Of a stretch of 64,000 nt of DNA, positions 1 to 7,767 are shown in pieces (position 1 is the first letter of the stretch; every line of letters begins with the position of its first letter). Origin of the DNA: Allokutzneria multivorans (lineage in GTDB: Bacteria > Actinomycetota > Actinomycetes > Mycobacteriales > Pseudonocardiaceae); contig NZ_BAABAL010000019.1 in NCBI RefSeq assembly GCF_039537405.1, forward strand, positions 620,001 to 684,000, written 5' to 3'. Under the pieces are notes generated by a model. It worked only from the letters and a program-made list of their open reading frames with translations, did not search any database and was not told where the DNA came from. The translations under genes were made by a program, and so were the position numbers.

Positions 1-14
1 GTGCTGGCCTTCTG

Positions 15-40
15 TTAAAGTTTAGACCCCTAAGCTTTAA
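15..40. promoter_or_regulatory. Imperfect inverted repeat upstream of the Fic gene
   Basis: Arms at 15-24 (TTAAAGTTTA) and 31-40 (TAAGCTTTAA) are complementary except at one position and are separated by a C-rich 6-base spacer. The stretch is unusually AT-rich for this window and lies 40 bases before the Fic start, so it could be an operator or part of the promoter. Which regulator would bind is unknown. Confidence 0.35.
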
Positions 41-79
41 TGGCCGGGCTGACTGTGCAAGGTTAGAGCGGAGAGTTCA

Positions 80-1375
80 ATGGCCACGTGGGTCCAGCGG
101 CACTGGGACCCGTCCTTCGACGCGCCCTCCAGGGCTGACCGGCGGGGCGGCCGGTACCTCGCGTACCTGCCTGACCGGCTGTCCAGTCGCCCCCTGATCC
201 TCTCCTCGGAACTCGCGGGGCGGGCGCTCGTCGTCGAGGCGGCCGTCCGCGATCTCGCGGGCACGGCGGGGGCCAACGGCCTCGAAGGCCTGGCCAGGTT
301 CTTGCTGAGGTCGGAGGCGATCGCCTCTTCGAAGATCGAGGGTCTGCAGGTCTCATCTCAGCAGATCGCCCTCGCCGAGCTGGCGCAGAGCGATGAGACG
401 ATCACCAAGGGCTTCACCGCCACCGCCCAGCTCGTCGCCAACAACATCACCGCGCTGCGACAGGCCGCCTCGACACTGGCCACCGCTCCGACCGTGACGA
501 TCGAGGGGATCAACGGGCTGCACCGGGCCCTGCTTCCGGACGAGCGACACCGCGACCTGCGGACCGTGCAGAACTGGATCGGCGGCAGCGATTGGCACCC
601 GGTCAACGCGCAGTTCGTGCCACCGCCGGAGACTCTGGTGACGGAGCTGATGGACGACCTCTGCGAGTACATCAACGGCGGCCTGCACGCACCCCTGGTC
701 CAGGCCGCACTGGTGCACGCGCAGTTCGAGACGATCCACCCCTACGCCGACGGTAACGGCCGAGTCGGGCGAGCGCTGATCCACACGGTGCTGGTGCGGC
801 GCGGGCTGACCACGTCGGCACTGCTCCCGATCAGCCTCGTCCTGCTGACGCGTTCCCAGGACTACCTGGCCGGGCTGACCGGCTACCGCCACGAGGGCGC
901 GGCGGACCTGCCCGCCGCTCACCAGGCCGCGGCGGAGTGGCTGGCAATGTTCCTCGAAGCGACCGCTGTCGCCGTGGACCAGGCAAAGCAGTTCGCCGCG
1001 GAGGTCGCCGAACTCACGCACGAGTGGACCGCAAGACTGGCCAAGCACCGCGCGACGACCGGGGTGCGTGGAATGCCACGAGCTGACTCCGCCACCGCTC
1101 GGCTGCTCGCGCGACTGCCGGAGGTGCCCGTGCTGACGGCACGGACGGTGGAGCGTGCGCTCGGGGTGTCCTTTCCAGCCGCACGGACGGCTTTGGAGGA
1201 GCTGGCGGACGCGGGCGTGCTGCATCGCAAGAGCGTTGACAGGCAGACAACCGGGTACCAGGCAAGGGAAGTGCTCGATCTGCTCACCTTCGCCGAACGC
1301 AGACTCGCCAGCACCAAGTGGGACACGCGCCAGTCGAAGCCACAGCGGCACGTTCCGGCGAGACCGACCACCTGA
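80..1375 (+). CDS. Fic family protein (probable AMP-transferase)
   Basis: A 431-residue Fic-domain protein. Fic proteins usually transfer AMP from ATP to target proteins. The catalytic loop HPYADGNGR is complete at residues 220-228, including the catalytic His and the phosphate-binding Asn-Gly-Arg. An N-terminal inhibitory-helix motif is visible at 83-88 (SSKIEG, matching S/T-x-x-x-E-G), so this is the self-inhibited class in which the Glu blocks ATP binding. The C-terminal ~100 residues look like a winged helix (LGVSFPAARTALEELADAGVL), a common add-on in long Fic proteins that may bind DNA. The ATG at 80 follows a GGAG-type site at about 70-73. It stands alone here, with no small antitoxin gene next to it. 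The target cannot be told from sequence. Confidence 0.9.
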   Translation: MATWVQRHWDPSFDAPSRADRRGGRYLAYLPDRLSSRPLILSSELAGRALVVEAAVRDLAGTAGANGLEGLARFLLRSEAIASSKIEGLQVSSQQIALAELAQSDETITKGFTATAQLVANNITALRQAASTLATAPTVTIEGINGLHRALLPDERHRDLRTVQNWIGGSDWHPVNAQFVPPPETLVTELMDDLCEYINGGLHAPLVQAALVHAQFETIHPYADGNGRVGRALIHTVLVRRGLTTSALLPISLVLLTRSQDYLAGLTGYRHEGAADLPAAHQAAAEWLAMFLEATAVAVDQAKQFAAEVAELTHEWTARLAKHRATTGVRGMPRADSATARLLARLPEVPVLTARTVERALGVSFPAARTALEELADAGVLHRKSVDRQTTGYQAREVLDLLTFAERRLASTKWDTRQSKPQRHVPARPTT

Positions 1376-1430
1376 TGCGCTGGACTTGGCTGCGGCGCGT
1401 GCGGTGATGCGGAAGGGTGACCGGGTAGGC

Positions 1431-2783
1431 ATGTTCGACGACAGCGCGTTCCGCCGTGCCCTGTGCGGGATCGGCGCGTTCTGCGTGCTCGTCGCCTGCA
1501 CCACCGCGGTACCCGGGGAACCCGTGGCGCGCACGGGCATCACCAAGGAGAACGTGGACCCGGCCTTCGTCAACGGCACGGATCGCGGTGAGATCGACCA
1601 GCTCGCCGCGACGGTGGTCACGGACGTGCAGCAGTACTGGCGAGAGAACTTCGAGCCCACGTTCGGCAAGCCGTGGCAGCCGATCAACGGCTTCTACTCC
1701 GTTGACAGCAACGACCAAGTGGGAAAACCGCCGCCGTGCACCTCGCACACCAGCGAGCTCGAAGGCAACGCGCTGTACTGCGCGAGCGTGGACTCCGTGG
1801 TGTGGGACCGCGCCGCGTTGCTCCCCGTGCTGAACGCGAAGTACTCGGGCGCGGCAGTACTACTGGTGCTGGCACACGAGATCGGGCACGCGGTGCACCA
1901 CCGCGCGGGCATCGGCGCGGAGGAACAGCGCAAGCAGCCGGAGCGCTATCCGACGATCCTCACAGAGGCTATGGCCGACTGCTTCGCCGGAGCGACCCTG
2001 CGCTGGGCAGTGGATGGCAAGGCGCCGCGACTGCGCGTAACGCAGTCCGATGTGGACAGTGCGATGGGCGTGCTCACGGTGCTGCGCGATCCGATCGACA
2101 CGGTGGACGTCGACGAAGCGACGCACGGCAACGCCTTCGACCGCGCGTCCGCGTTGCAGGACGGGTACACGGAGGGACCACGGCGCTGCGCGGGCATGAC
2201 CGTGCAGAACCGCAGGTTCACGATCAGCGAGAGCGCCGTGAGCAGGCCCGCGCGGACTTATCAGCAGTCAGTGGAGGCAATCAGCTCCGGCCTGGACGGG
2301 TGGTTCGGCGGACTGGTTCGGCGAAACAGCGGTCAGTGGAGCAAGCCGAACACCGGCCCAGGAGCGAGCTGCGGTGGCCAGGGGCCCGCGTCCTTCTGCG
2401 TCGCCGAGCACGCGATCCGGCTCGACGGCAAGGGTGAGCCGCAGCGGCTGCACGACCAGATCGGCGACTACGCGGTCGGCGCCCTGCTGGCGGCGAGGTA
2501 CGGCCTGGCCGCTATGGCCGCGCTCGGTCGCGGAGTCGGCGGCGCCGGAGCCGGTCGCGACGCGCTCTGCCTCGCGGGCGCCTACACCGACGCGGCCTCG
2601 CGCGGGGCCGACGGCAGCGCGGCGCTCGCGCCCGGCGACTTGGACGAAGCCGTACAGGTGCTGCTGGGCTACGACTACGGCTCGCGCGATGTCGCGGGCG
2701 CGGGGATCGCCGCGGGCTTCGACCGCCTCTCGGCGTTCCGCTCCGGCGTACTCGGCGGGGCCAAGGCGTGCGGCATCGGCTGA
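1431..2783 (+). CDS. Neutral zinc metallopeptidase lipoprotein
   Basis: About 450 residues. It begins with a lipoprotein signal peptide ending in the lipobox VLVAC, so the protein should be membrane-anchored on the outer face. The zincin motif HEIGH is at about residues 149-153, and downstream TEAMADCFAGA resembles the E-x-x-ADC-x-x-GA signature that supplies the third zinc ligand in the PF04228-like neutral zinc metallopeptidases. Together these predict an extracytoplasmic metal-dependent peptidase of unknown substrate. A paralogue lies at 3496. I chose ATG 1431 because it gives a normal signal peptide; ATG 1407 in the same frame is possible, and the open frame running further upstream overlaps the Fic gene and is not credible. 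Confidence 0.8.
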   Translation: MFDDSAFRRALCGIGAFCVLVACTTAVPGEPVARTGITKENVDPAFVNGTDRGEIDQLAATVVTDVQQYWRENFEPTFGKPWQPINGFYSVDSNDQVGKPPPCTSHTSELEGNALYCASVDSVVWDRAALLPVLNAKYSGAAVLLVLAHEIGHAVHHRAGIGAEEQRKQPERYPTILTEAMADCFAGATLRWAVDGKAPRLRVTQSDVDSAMGVLTVLRDPIDTVDVDEATHGNAFDRASALQDGYTEGPRRCAGMTVQNRRFTISESAVSRPARTYQQSVEAISSGLDGWFGGLVRRNSGQWSKPNTGPGASCGGQGPASFCVAEHAIRLDGKGEPQRLHDQIGDYAVGALLAARYGLAAMAALGRGVGGAGAGRDALCLAGAYTDAASRGADGSAALAPGDLDEAVQVLLGYDYGSRDVAGAGIAAGFDRLSAFRSGVLGGAKACGIG

Positions 2784-2872
2784 GAAGGCCGGAGAATCAG
2801 TTTCAGTTTCACATTTCTCACCACGACTTTTCACGCACACCTAAAACACTCATCAAACAGTTCTTCTTCACA

Positions 2873-2901
2873 TTGACGACAATTCTGGTGACATTTAATC
2901 T
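2873..2901 (+). promoter_or_regulatory. Sigma70-type promoter for the small secreted protein
   Basis: TTGACG at 2873-2878 and TAATCT at 2896-2901 are separated by exactly 17 bases, inside a ~130-bp AT-rich stretch (2800-2930) that stands out from its GC-rich surroundings. Transcription would start near 2908, about 50 bases before the preferred ATG at 2961. Confidence 0.55.
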
Positions 2902-2960
2902 TTCATCACGAAGTCAACGTGAATCGATTCACTGACTTTCTCGGAAGAAATGGGACGACG

Positions 2961-3281
2961 ATGAGCAAGGCAGTGCGAGCGCTGTTCGCCGCCGGTGCCG
3001 CCGTCGCGATCCTCGTGGGCGCCACCCCCAGCGCCCTCGCGGAGAACGACGTGGCGAGGTCAGGAAAGACCGATCAGTCCATGAACGGCCTCACGTGCGT
3101 CAACGAATGGTTCAACACCTACGGCGGCACGAAGTGCACGGGCGCCGCTGACCAGATGTGGCGCCTGCACGTGGCCTGTTCCACGCAGACCGACTACACC
3201 GGCGGCTGGCACACGGGTCCCGGCAGCGACGGGTTCGAGTGCAAGTTCCAGGTGCAGACCACCAGCGTGGAGTTCCAGTAG
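2961..3281 (+). CDS. Small secreted four-cysteine protein
   Basis: A 106-residue protein of unknown function. Residues 1-28 form a clear Sec signal peptide with a probable cut after ALA. The mature part of about 78 residues has four cysteines (in LTCVNEW, TKCTGA, VACST and FECKF), which would allow two disulfides, and several Trp and Tyr residues. It lies between two paralogous metallopeptidase lipoprotein genes, so it could be a substrate, inhibitor or unrelated secreted factor. GTG 2919 in the same frame would add 14 residues ahead of the signal peptide; ATG 2961 gives the better signal sequence. A typical promoter precedes it and a strong hairpin follows it, so it is probably its own transcript. 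Confidence 0.7.
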   Translation: MSKAVRALFAAGAAVAILVGATPSALAENDVARSGKTDQSMNGLTCVNEWFNTYGGTKCTGAADQMWRLHVACSTQTDYTGGWHTGPGSDGFECKFQVQTTSVEFQ

Positions 3282-3319
3282 TTCCTCACAATTCTCCGGA
3301 GAGCTGACTCCGGACCCCG

Positions 3320-3366
3320 GCGGGGTGGATTCCGTGCTGTGCAGGGCGGCATGGAATCCACCCCGC
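3320..3366 (+). terminator. Hairpin terminator after the small secreted protein
   Basis: A perfect 14-bp stem (3320-3333 with 3353-3366) and a 19-base loop lie 40 bases after the stop at 3281. There is no T-run. It probably ends the short transcript before the next metallopeptidase gene. Confidence 0.5.
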
Positions 3367-3495
3367 TCCCCCTTCGCGAGGAGCGAGCACCCCCGAGTCG
3401 GCGAGTACGCGGCCGGCGCCGCCCATCGGGCGGGTACGGTTTGGCGGCGTCGGCCGCGTTCGGCCGAATCCGCGGGTGGGCGAAGGAGTACGCAC

Positions 3496-4941
3496 GTGCT
3501 GATGGGGGCGGCTCGACGGAGAGCGGTGCGGGTCACGACACTGCTGGCGGCACTGCTGCTGGCAGCCGGCTGCACAACGGTGATCAGGGGCGAGGCCAAG
3601 CGCGTCGGCGCGGTCGTCGACCCCGGCAGCGCTGCCGGGCTGAAGGTCACCGAGGGCGCGAGCGGCCCCCGTTCGGGGGTGGCCGACGCCCAGGTCTCCG
3701 TGGAGAACGCCGACGACGGCACCATGGACCGACTGGCCGGCAATGCCGTCACCGACGTGCAGAGGTACTGGGTCGAGCAGTTTCCGCTGACCTTCGGCAA
3801 GCCCTACGAACCGCTGCGCAGGCTCGCGTCCTGGGACTCCGGCGGCAAGAACGTGGTGCTGTGCAAGAGCAACACCGCCGGCGTGGAGAACGCGTTCTTC
3901 TGCCCGTCCGAGGACCTCATCGCGTGGGACCGCGGCGGCCTGCTGCCGATGCTGAACACCAACTACGGCCCGATGGCCGTGGTCGCCGTGCTCGCGCACG
4001 AGGTCGGCCACGCCGTCGGTCACCGCAGCGGGGTCACCAAGCCCGGCATGCCGACGATCATCGCCGAGCAGCAGGCCGACTGCTTCACCGGCGCGTTCTT
4101 CCGGCACGTCGCCGAGGGCAAGGCCGAGCACTTCGAGGTCTCCACCGGCGAGGGCCTGAGCAAGGTGCTCGGCGCCATGTTCGCGCTGCGCGACCAGGTC
4201 GGCGCCTCCTTCACCAAGCGCGGCGCGCACGGCAACGCCTTCGACCGGGTCACCGCGTTCCAGTTCGGCTTCGGCCAGGGCCCCAAGCGCTGCGCGGCCA
4301 TGGACGCCAAGGACATCAACGCGCGGGTCACCGAGTACACCTTCGCCAAGCAGGACGACACCAAGGGCAACCTCCCGGTCAACGAGCAGACCGTGAAGGC
4401 GATCGTGGAGAACCTCCAGGCGGTCCACAAGGACACCGGAGCCGCTCCGCCCGAGGTCACCTTCGGCGGTTCCTGCGCGGCGGCGGGAGCGACGGCGACC
4501 TACTGCGAGAGCAGCAACACCGTCGCGCTCGACATGGAACGACTGGCCCAGCTCGGCAAGGCGCCCGCGAAGCAGGAACGCGCTCGCGCGATCGGCGACT
4601 TCGCGGCGTTCGGCGAGATCGCCTCGCGCTACGTGCTCTCCGTGCAGAAGGCCGTCGGGATGAAGCTGACCGGCGAGGTGGCCGGGCTGCGCACCGCGTG
4701 CATGGTCGGCAACTGGGCGGGCAGCCTGTTGCAGCGCCCGATCGGCGGCCGCAACCCCGTCGGAACGCTGCGGATCTCCCCCGGCGACCTCGACGAGGCG
4801 GTCACCCAGCTGCTCACCGAGAACACCGGGATGGCGGCCGACGTCAACGGGAAGGGCGTGCCGTCCGGCTTCGCGCGGGTCGAGGCCTTCCACGTCGGCT
4901 TCCTCGACGGCATCTCCGCCTGCACCGAGGACTTCCGCTAG
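3496..4941 (+). CDS. Neutral zinc metallopeptidase lipoprotein (paralogue)
   Basis: About 481 residues, a diverged copy of the protein at 1431. It has a lipobox (LLLAAGC), zincin motif HEVGH at residues 168-172, and AEQQADCFTGAFF, which fits the third-ligand region of the neutral zinc metallopeptidase family. Other shared blocks are TDVQRYW, FGKPYEPL, AHGNAFDR and the SPGDLDEAV region near the C-terminus. The predicted role is an envelope-anchored metallopeptidase. GTG 3496 is preferred because AAGGAG at 3483-3488 sits 7 bases before it; ATG 3502 is the alternative. The first residues after the lipidated Cys (TTVIRGE) resemble those of the paralogue (TTAVPGE). Confidence 0.8.
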   Translation: MLMGAARRRAVRVTTLLAALLLAAGCTTVIRGEAKRVGAVVDPGSAAGLKVTEGASGPRSGVADAQVSVENADDGTMDRLAGNAVTDVQRYWVEQFPLTFGKPYEPLRRLASWDSGGKNVVLCKSNTAGVENAFFCPSEDLIAWDRGGLLPMLNTNYGPMAVVAVLAHEVGHAVGHRSGVTKPGMPTIIAEQQADCFTGAFFRHVAEGKAEHFEVSTGEGLSKVLGAMFALRDQVGASFTKRGAHGNAFDRVTAFQFGFGQGPKRCAAMDAKDINARVTEYTFAKQDDTKGNLPVNEQTVKAIVENLQAVHKDTGAAPPEVTFGGSCAAAGATATYCESSNTVALDMERLAQLGKAPAKQERARAIGDFAAFGEIASRYVLSVQKAVGMKLTGEVAGLRTACMVGNWAGSLLQRPIGGRNPVGTLRISPGDLDEAVTQLLTENTGMAADVNGKGVPSGFARVEAFHVGFLDGISACTEDFR

Positions 4942-4967
4942 CGGGGGCCGGGCGCACCGGCCCCCGC
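4941..4967. terminator. Bidirectional terminator between convergent genes
   Basis: A perfect 11-bp GC-rich stem (4941-4951 with 4957-4967) has a 5-base loop. It fills the gap between the metallopeptidase gene and the convergent ybbN stop, so it can serve both strands. Confidence 0.6.
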
Positions 4968-4978
4968 TGTCAGGACCG

Positions 4979-5971
4979 TCAGAACAGCGCGCTGGCCAGG
5001 TTGCGGCGCGCCAGCATGACCCGCTGGTCGTCGGCGGGGAAGAGCTCGAAGAGTCCGACGAGGTGCTGGCGAACGCGGTCGCGGTCCTCGGCCGCGGTGC
5101 GGCGCACGGTCTCGACCAGCCGTGCGAACGCCTCGTCGACCCGCTGCTCGGCGATCTCCGCGTCGGCGGCGGTGAGCTGGGCGTCGACGTCGTCGGGGTT
5201 CGCGTCCGCCTTGGCGACCGCGCCGGAGTCGGCCTGCTCGGCGCGCGCGGTGAAGCGCACCTGCGCGAGCGCGGCCTTGGCGTCCTCGTTCGCGGGCTCG
5301 GCGGAGAGGATCTGCTCGTAGGCGGCCTCGGCGGCGGCGTAGTCGCCCCGCTCGAAGGCGTCCTCGGCCTCGGTGAAGCGGGGGTCCTCCGGCTGCTCGG
5401 CCTCGGCGGCACCACCGGCGGCGGCGCGCTCCTCCGCGGCCTTGATGCCGGGGAGGCGATCGCGCAGGGCTTGGATCAGCGAGTCGATCCACTGGCGCAG
5501 CTGCGGCTCCGGCTGCAGACCGGGGATGCCGTCCAGCACCTGACCGCCCGCGATGGCCACGGTCATCGGCACCGACTGCACGCCGAAGGCCTGCGCGATG
5601 CGCGGGTTGGCGTCGATGTCGACGCTGGCGAGGATCCAGGTCCCGTTGCTCTCCGAGGAGAGGCGCTGCAGGACCGGGGACAGCTGCTGGCTCTCCTCGC
5701 TCCAGCTCGCGCGCAGGTCCACGATGACCGGCACCTGCAGGGAACGCTCGAGCACGTCCTGCTGGAAGGTCGCCTCGCTGACCTCGACGACCCACTCACC
5801 GGAGGCGGCGGGCGCGGAGCCGGGCGTCGCGGCTGTCGCGGCGGCGGGACGGCTCTGCTGGCGGGAGGTGGCCTCCGCCCGCGCCTTGACCGCCGAGAGG
5901 TCCACGGCGCCGGCGAGCGCGGCGGAGAGGGCGGCGTTCTGACGTCGATCTGGCCTTGTCACGTCCTCCAT
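4979..5971 (-). CDS. ybbN: YbbN-type thioredoxin/TPR protein lacking active-site cysteines
   Basis: A 330-residue cytoplasmic protein: a low-complexity Ala-rich N-terminus (1-58), a thioredoxin fold (about 59-165, with the cis-Pro segment QSVPMTVAI), and C-terminal TPR-like helices (FERGDYAAAEAAYEQIL onward). This matches YbbN/CnoX co-chaperones, which bind unfolded clients. The usual Trp-Cys-x-x-Cys site reads W90-S-E-E-S94, so both cysteines are missing and a classical disulfide reductase role is excluded; a holdase or scaffold role is likely. The start at 5971 lies within the 3' end of the Abi/HEPN gene (13-base overlap), which suggests coupled translation. The open frame continues upstream, but that part overlaps the neighbouring gene. 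Confidence 0.8.
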   Translation of the reverse strand: MEDVTRPDRRQNAALSAALAGAVDLSAVKARAEATSRQQSRPAAATAATPGSAPAASGEWVVEVSEATFQQDVLERSLQVPVIVDLRASWSEESQQLSPVLQRLSSESNGTWILASVDIDANPRIAQAFGVQSVPMTVAIAGGQVLDGIPGLQPEPQLRQWIDSLIQALRDRLPGIKAAEERAAAGGAAEAEQPEDPRFTEAEDAFERGDYAAAEAAYEQILSAEPANEDAKAALAQVRFTARAEQADSGAVAKADANPDDVDAQLTAADAEIAEQRVDEAFARLVETVRRTAAEDRDRVRQHLVGLFELFPADDQRVMLARRNLASALF

Positions 5972-6609
5972 CCTGACACGCCGCCGACAGTGCCGGGGAC
6001 CCAGCACCCGGCCCCGACCCACGCGCGCGAAGACGGGCAGATCCACCCCGCGACCACCAGCGCGTCGGCCCGCAACCGGCGCAGCGGGCGGTTGTGCACG
6101 GGCTCGTGGTGCGCGATCCGGTTCCGCAGCTCGTGCAGCCCCGCGAGCTTGTCGTGCACGTCCTTGCGCATGCCGGTCAGATGAGGAAACGCGCCGCGAA
6201 GGCACGGCAGCCACAGCGTCCTCTCGTACCTCGCGGCGAGCAGGTACCGCCAGAACCCGAAGGACAGCTCGGTGACCACGCGGCCAGGAGTGTCCACGTG
6301 CCCGTTCCTCACGAGCCTCTCCCGCGCGGTGATGACGTCCTTGCGCGCCTTCTCGGTCAACAACCCCGCGAGGGGGACGTACCAGTCAGCTCGGCCGCTC
6401 CAGTCCTGGAGTGCGGCGTGCACGGTGTTGCGCACCAACACCTCGACGTGCCCGAGCGTCCGCCAGAAGGCCGCGCCGATCCGGGAGTTCTGCTCGTAGA
6501 GCGCGAGTGCCGCATCGAGGTCTCCCCCGCACGCCGCCCGGTAGGGAGCGAGCCGCTCCGCCGACAACCGCTGTTCCAGCAGCGTGTTCAGCGCGGGGTT
6601 TGTCATCAT
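5959..6609 (-). CDS. Abi-like HEPN-domain protein
   Basis: A 216-residue protein resembling the Abi_2 (AbiD/AbiF) family. The key motif is LRNRIAHHEP, with R162-N163 and H167 forming the R-x4-H signature of HEPN ribonucleases. The N-terminal half (AFWRTLGHVEVLVRNTVH) has the helical pattern seen in Abi_2 proteins. Such proteins often act in abortive infection or toxin-antitoxin systems by cutting RNA. The start ATG overlaps the stop of a 42-codon upstream ORF (ATGA), and the 3' end overlaps ybbN by 13 bases, so three frames appear to be translationally linked. The last ~25 residues lie beyond the HEPN motif and are less certain. Activity is inferred only. Confidence 0.7.
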   Translation of the reverse strand: MMTNPALNTLLEQRLSAERLAPYRAACGGDLDAALALYEQNSRIGAAFWRTLGHVEVLVRNTVHAALQDWSGRADWYVPLAGLLTEKARKDVITARERLVRNGHVDTPGRVVTELSFGFWRYLLAARYERTLWLPCLRGAFPHLTGMRKDVHDKLAGLHELRNRIAHHEPVHNRPLRRLRADALVVAGWICPSSRAWVGAGCWVPGTVGGVSGWRT

Positions 6610-6734
6610 CGGGCGACTCCGGTAGAGTGTGCGACGAAGACCCCGGTCGCCCCTATCCCTCGGGATATGCCGCCGGGGTTAAGTATTTTTCGGGGCGCTT
6701 CTCCGCCTTCGTCGGTCATTCCTGATTCGGCCAT
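6606..6734 (-). CDS. Tiny ORF coupled to the HEPN gene (42 residues)
   Basis: ATG at 6734 is preceded by an excellent ribosome site (GAAGGAG, 5 bases before the ATG) and runs 42 codons to a TGA that overlaps the HEPN start as ATGA. The product starts MAESGMTDEGGEAPRK and is Gly-rich without a membrane segment. Codon use is not typical of its neighbours (two ATA codons and one CTT). It could be a coupling leader, a small antitoxin-like protein, or a non-functional leader that loads ribosomes onto the HEPN cistron. No family is recognised. Confidence 0.45.
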   Translation of the reverse strand: MAESGMTDEGGEAPRKILNPGGISRGIGATGVFVAHSTGVAR

Positions 6735-6746
6735 CGAGACTCCTTC

Positions 6747-6777
6747 GCGTGTCGTGTCCGATGTGGACACGACACGC
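6747..6777. promoter_or_regulatory. 13-bp perfect inverted repeat upstream of the HEPN operon
   Basis: GCGTGTCGTGTCC at 6747-6759 pairs perfectly with 6765-6777 around a 5-base loop. It touches the ribosome site of the tiny ORF and lies 60 bases beyond the stop of the gene at 6837. It may be a repressor operator, a hairpin in the 5' leader controlling translation, or a terminator for the upstream gene, although no T-run follows on the minus strand. Confidence 0.5.
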
Positions 6778-6836
6778 TAGCGCCACCCCCTGACGTTCAC
6801 TCCTGGGTGACGTTTTGCCATGGTGGCAAAGGAAAA

Positions 6837-7721
6837 TCACGTCACCAAGTGCAGCGCCATCGGGTTGTCGCGGAAGGCCTCGTTGCCCGCGGACAGGGTG
6901 CGGGCGATCGGCGTGATCAGCTCGGCGAAGCGCAGCGTCGCGTCCTCACCGATCGCCAGCCACGGCAGGATCGCGCCGTCGTCGGTCCGCTCCTCGCACC
7001 ACGCGCGCACCTGGCGCCCAGCCGCGGTGAGCTCACCGCCGTCGACAAGGCCGCGCTCGGTGAGCCGGTCGACCGCCTCCTGCCACTGCTGCTCGGTCCA
7101 GCGCCGGAAACCACGCATGGCCTCGCCGGTCATCTCGTGGTCGGCCGCGTAGATCACCAGCGCCTCGCACGGGTCGAGCCCCGCGGCGACCAGGGTGGCG
7201 ATGTGCCCGTCTCCCCTGGACTCGCGCAGGATCGTGGTCGCGTGCCACAGCGCCAGGTGCGGCTGCTCCGGCCACGGCAGTGACGCGTTCGCGGCGGCGA
7301 GCGGACGACCGGTGATCGGGGCGGCGGTCGCGGCGGCGCGGCCCAGCTCGGCCAGCTCCGCCATCACCGAGCCGGACAGCACGTCTTCGCCGAGCAGGCG
7401 TCGCAGCGCGCCGTCGACCCCGGCGAGCCGCGTGGCCAGGAAGGTCTCCGCGTCGGCGAGCGCCCACGCGTCGGGAAGCGCCCTGTGCACCATCGTCGGC
7501 GGGAAGCTGTAGAACGTGGCGGTCACCAGCTCCGGGCTCGCCTCGCCGAAGGGCGCCGCGCGCTGGGCGAAGTAGCCCATCCAGCCGCCCCTGCAACCGA
7601 GGCCGTCCGCCGCCGCGCGCGACTCCGGGGTGAAGTACGTGACCACGTGGTAGTTCTCGAACAGCGGCCACAGCCTGCGCGCCGCCGCACGGCGCTCCTC
7701 AACGGTTCCGATGCTCAGCAC
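6837..7721 (-). CDS. SCO6745 family helix-turn-helix-like protein
   Basis: A 294-residue protein resembling the SCO6745/SalK-type family of actinobacteria. It starts VEERRAAARRLWPLFENYHVVTYFTPES and includes the typical RGGWMGYFAQRAAP and HLALWHATTILRESRGDGH segments. The C-terminal half (RWTEQQWQEAVDRLTERGLVDG-x-LTAAGR) is a winged helix. Members are annotated as regulators or unknown; no substrate can be named. GTG 7721 (VLSIGTVEER) is chosen because the upstream extension is Arg/Pro-rich and lacks family features. It is followed on the same strand by the HEPN operon after a 100-base gap. Confidence 0.7.
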   Translation of the reverse strand: MLSIGTVEERRAAARRLWPLFENYHVVTYFTPESRAAADGLGCRGGWMGYFAQRAAPFGEASPELVTATFYSFPPTMVHRALPDAWALADAETFLATRLAGVDGALRRLLGEDVLSGSVMAELAELGRAAATAAPITGRPLAAANASLPWPEQPHLALWHATTILRESRGDGHIATLVAAGLDPCEALVIYAADHEMTGEAMRGFRRWTEQQWQEAVDRLTERGLVDGGELTAAGRQVRAWCEERTDDGAILPWLAIGEDATLRFAELITPIARTLSAGNEAFRDNPMALHLVT

Positions 7722-7767
7722 ACCCCGACCATCCCACCCACCGGGACGACGCGGGCAGTGGCTCCGG

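Noticed and set aside
80..1375. Fic protein as part of a FicTA toxin-antitoxin pair
   Set aside because: The inhibitory motif is inside the same protein and no small antitoxin gene lies next to it.
353..1687. Long minus-strand frame (444 codons) under the Fic and metallopeptidase genes
   Set aside because: It is antisense to two well-supported genes, its product is Arg/Gly/Val-rich as expected from GC skew, and it has no recognisable domain or ribosome site.
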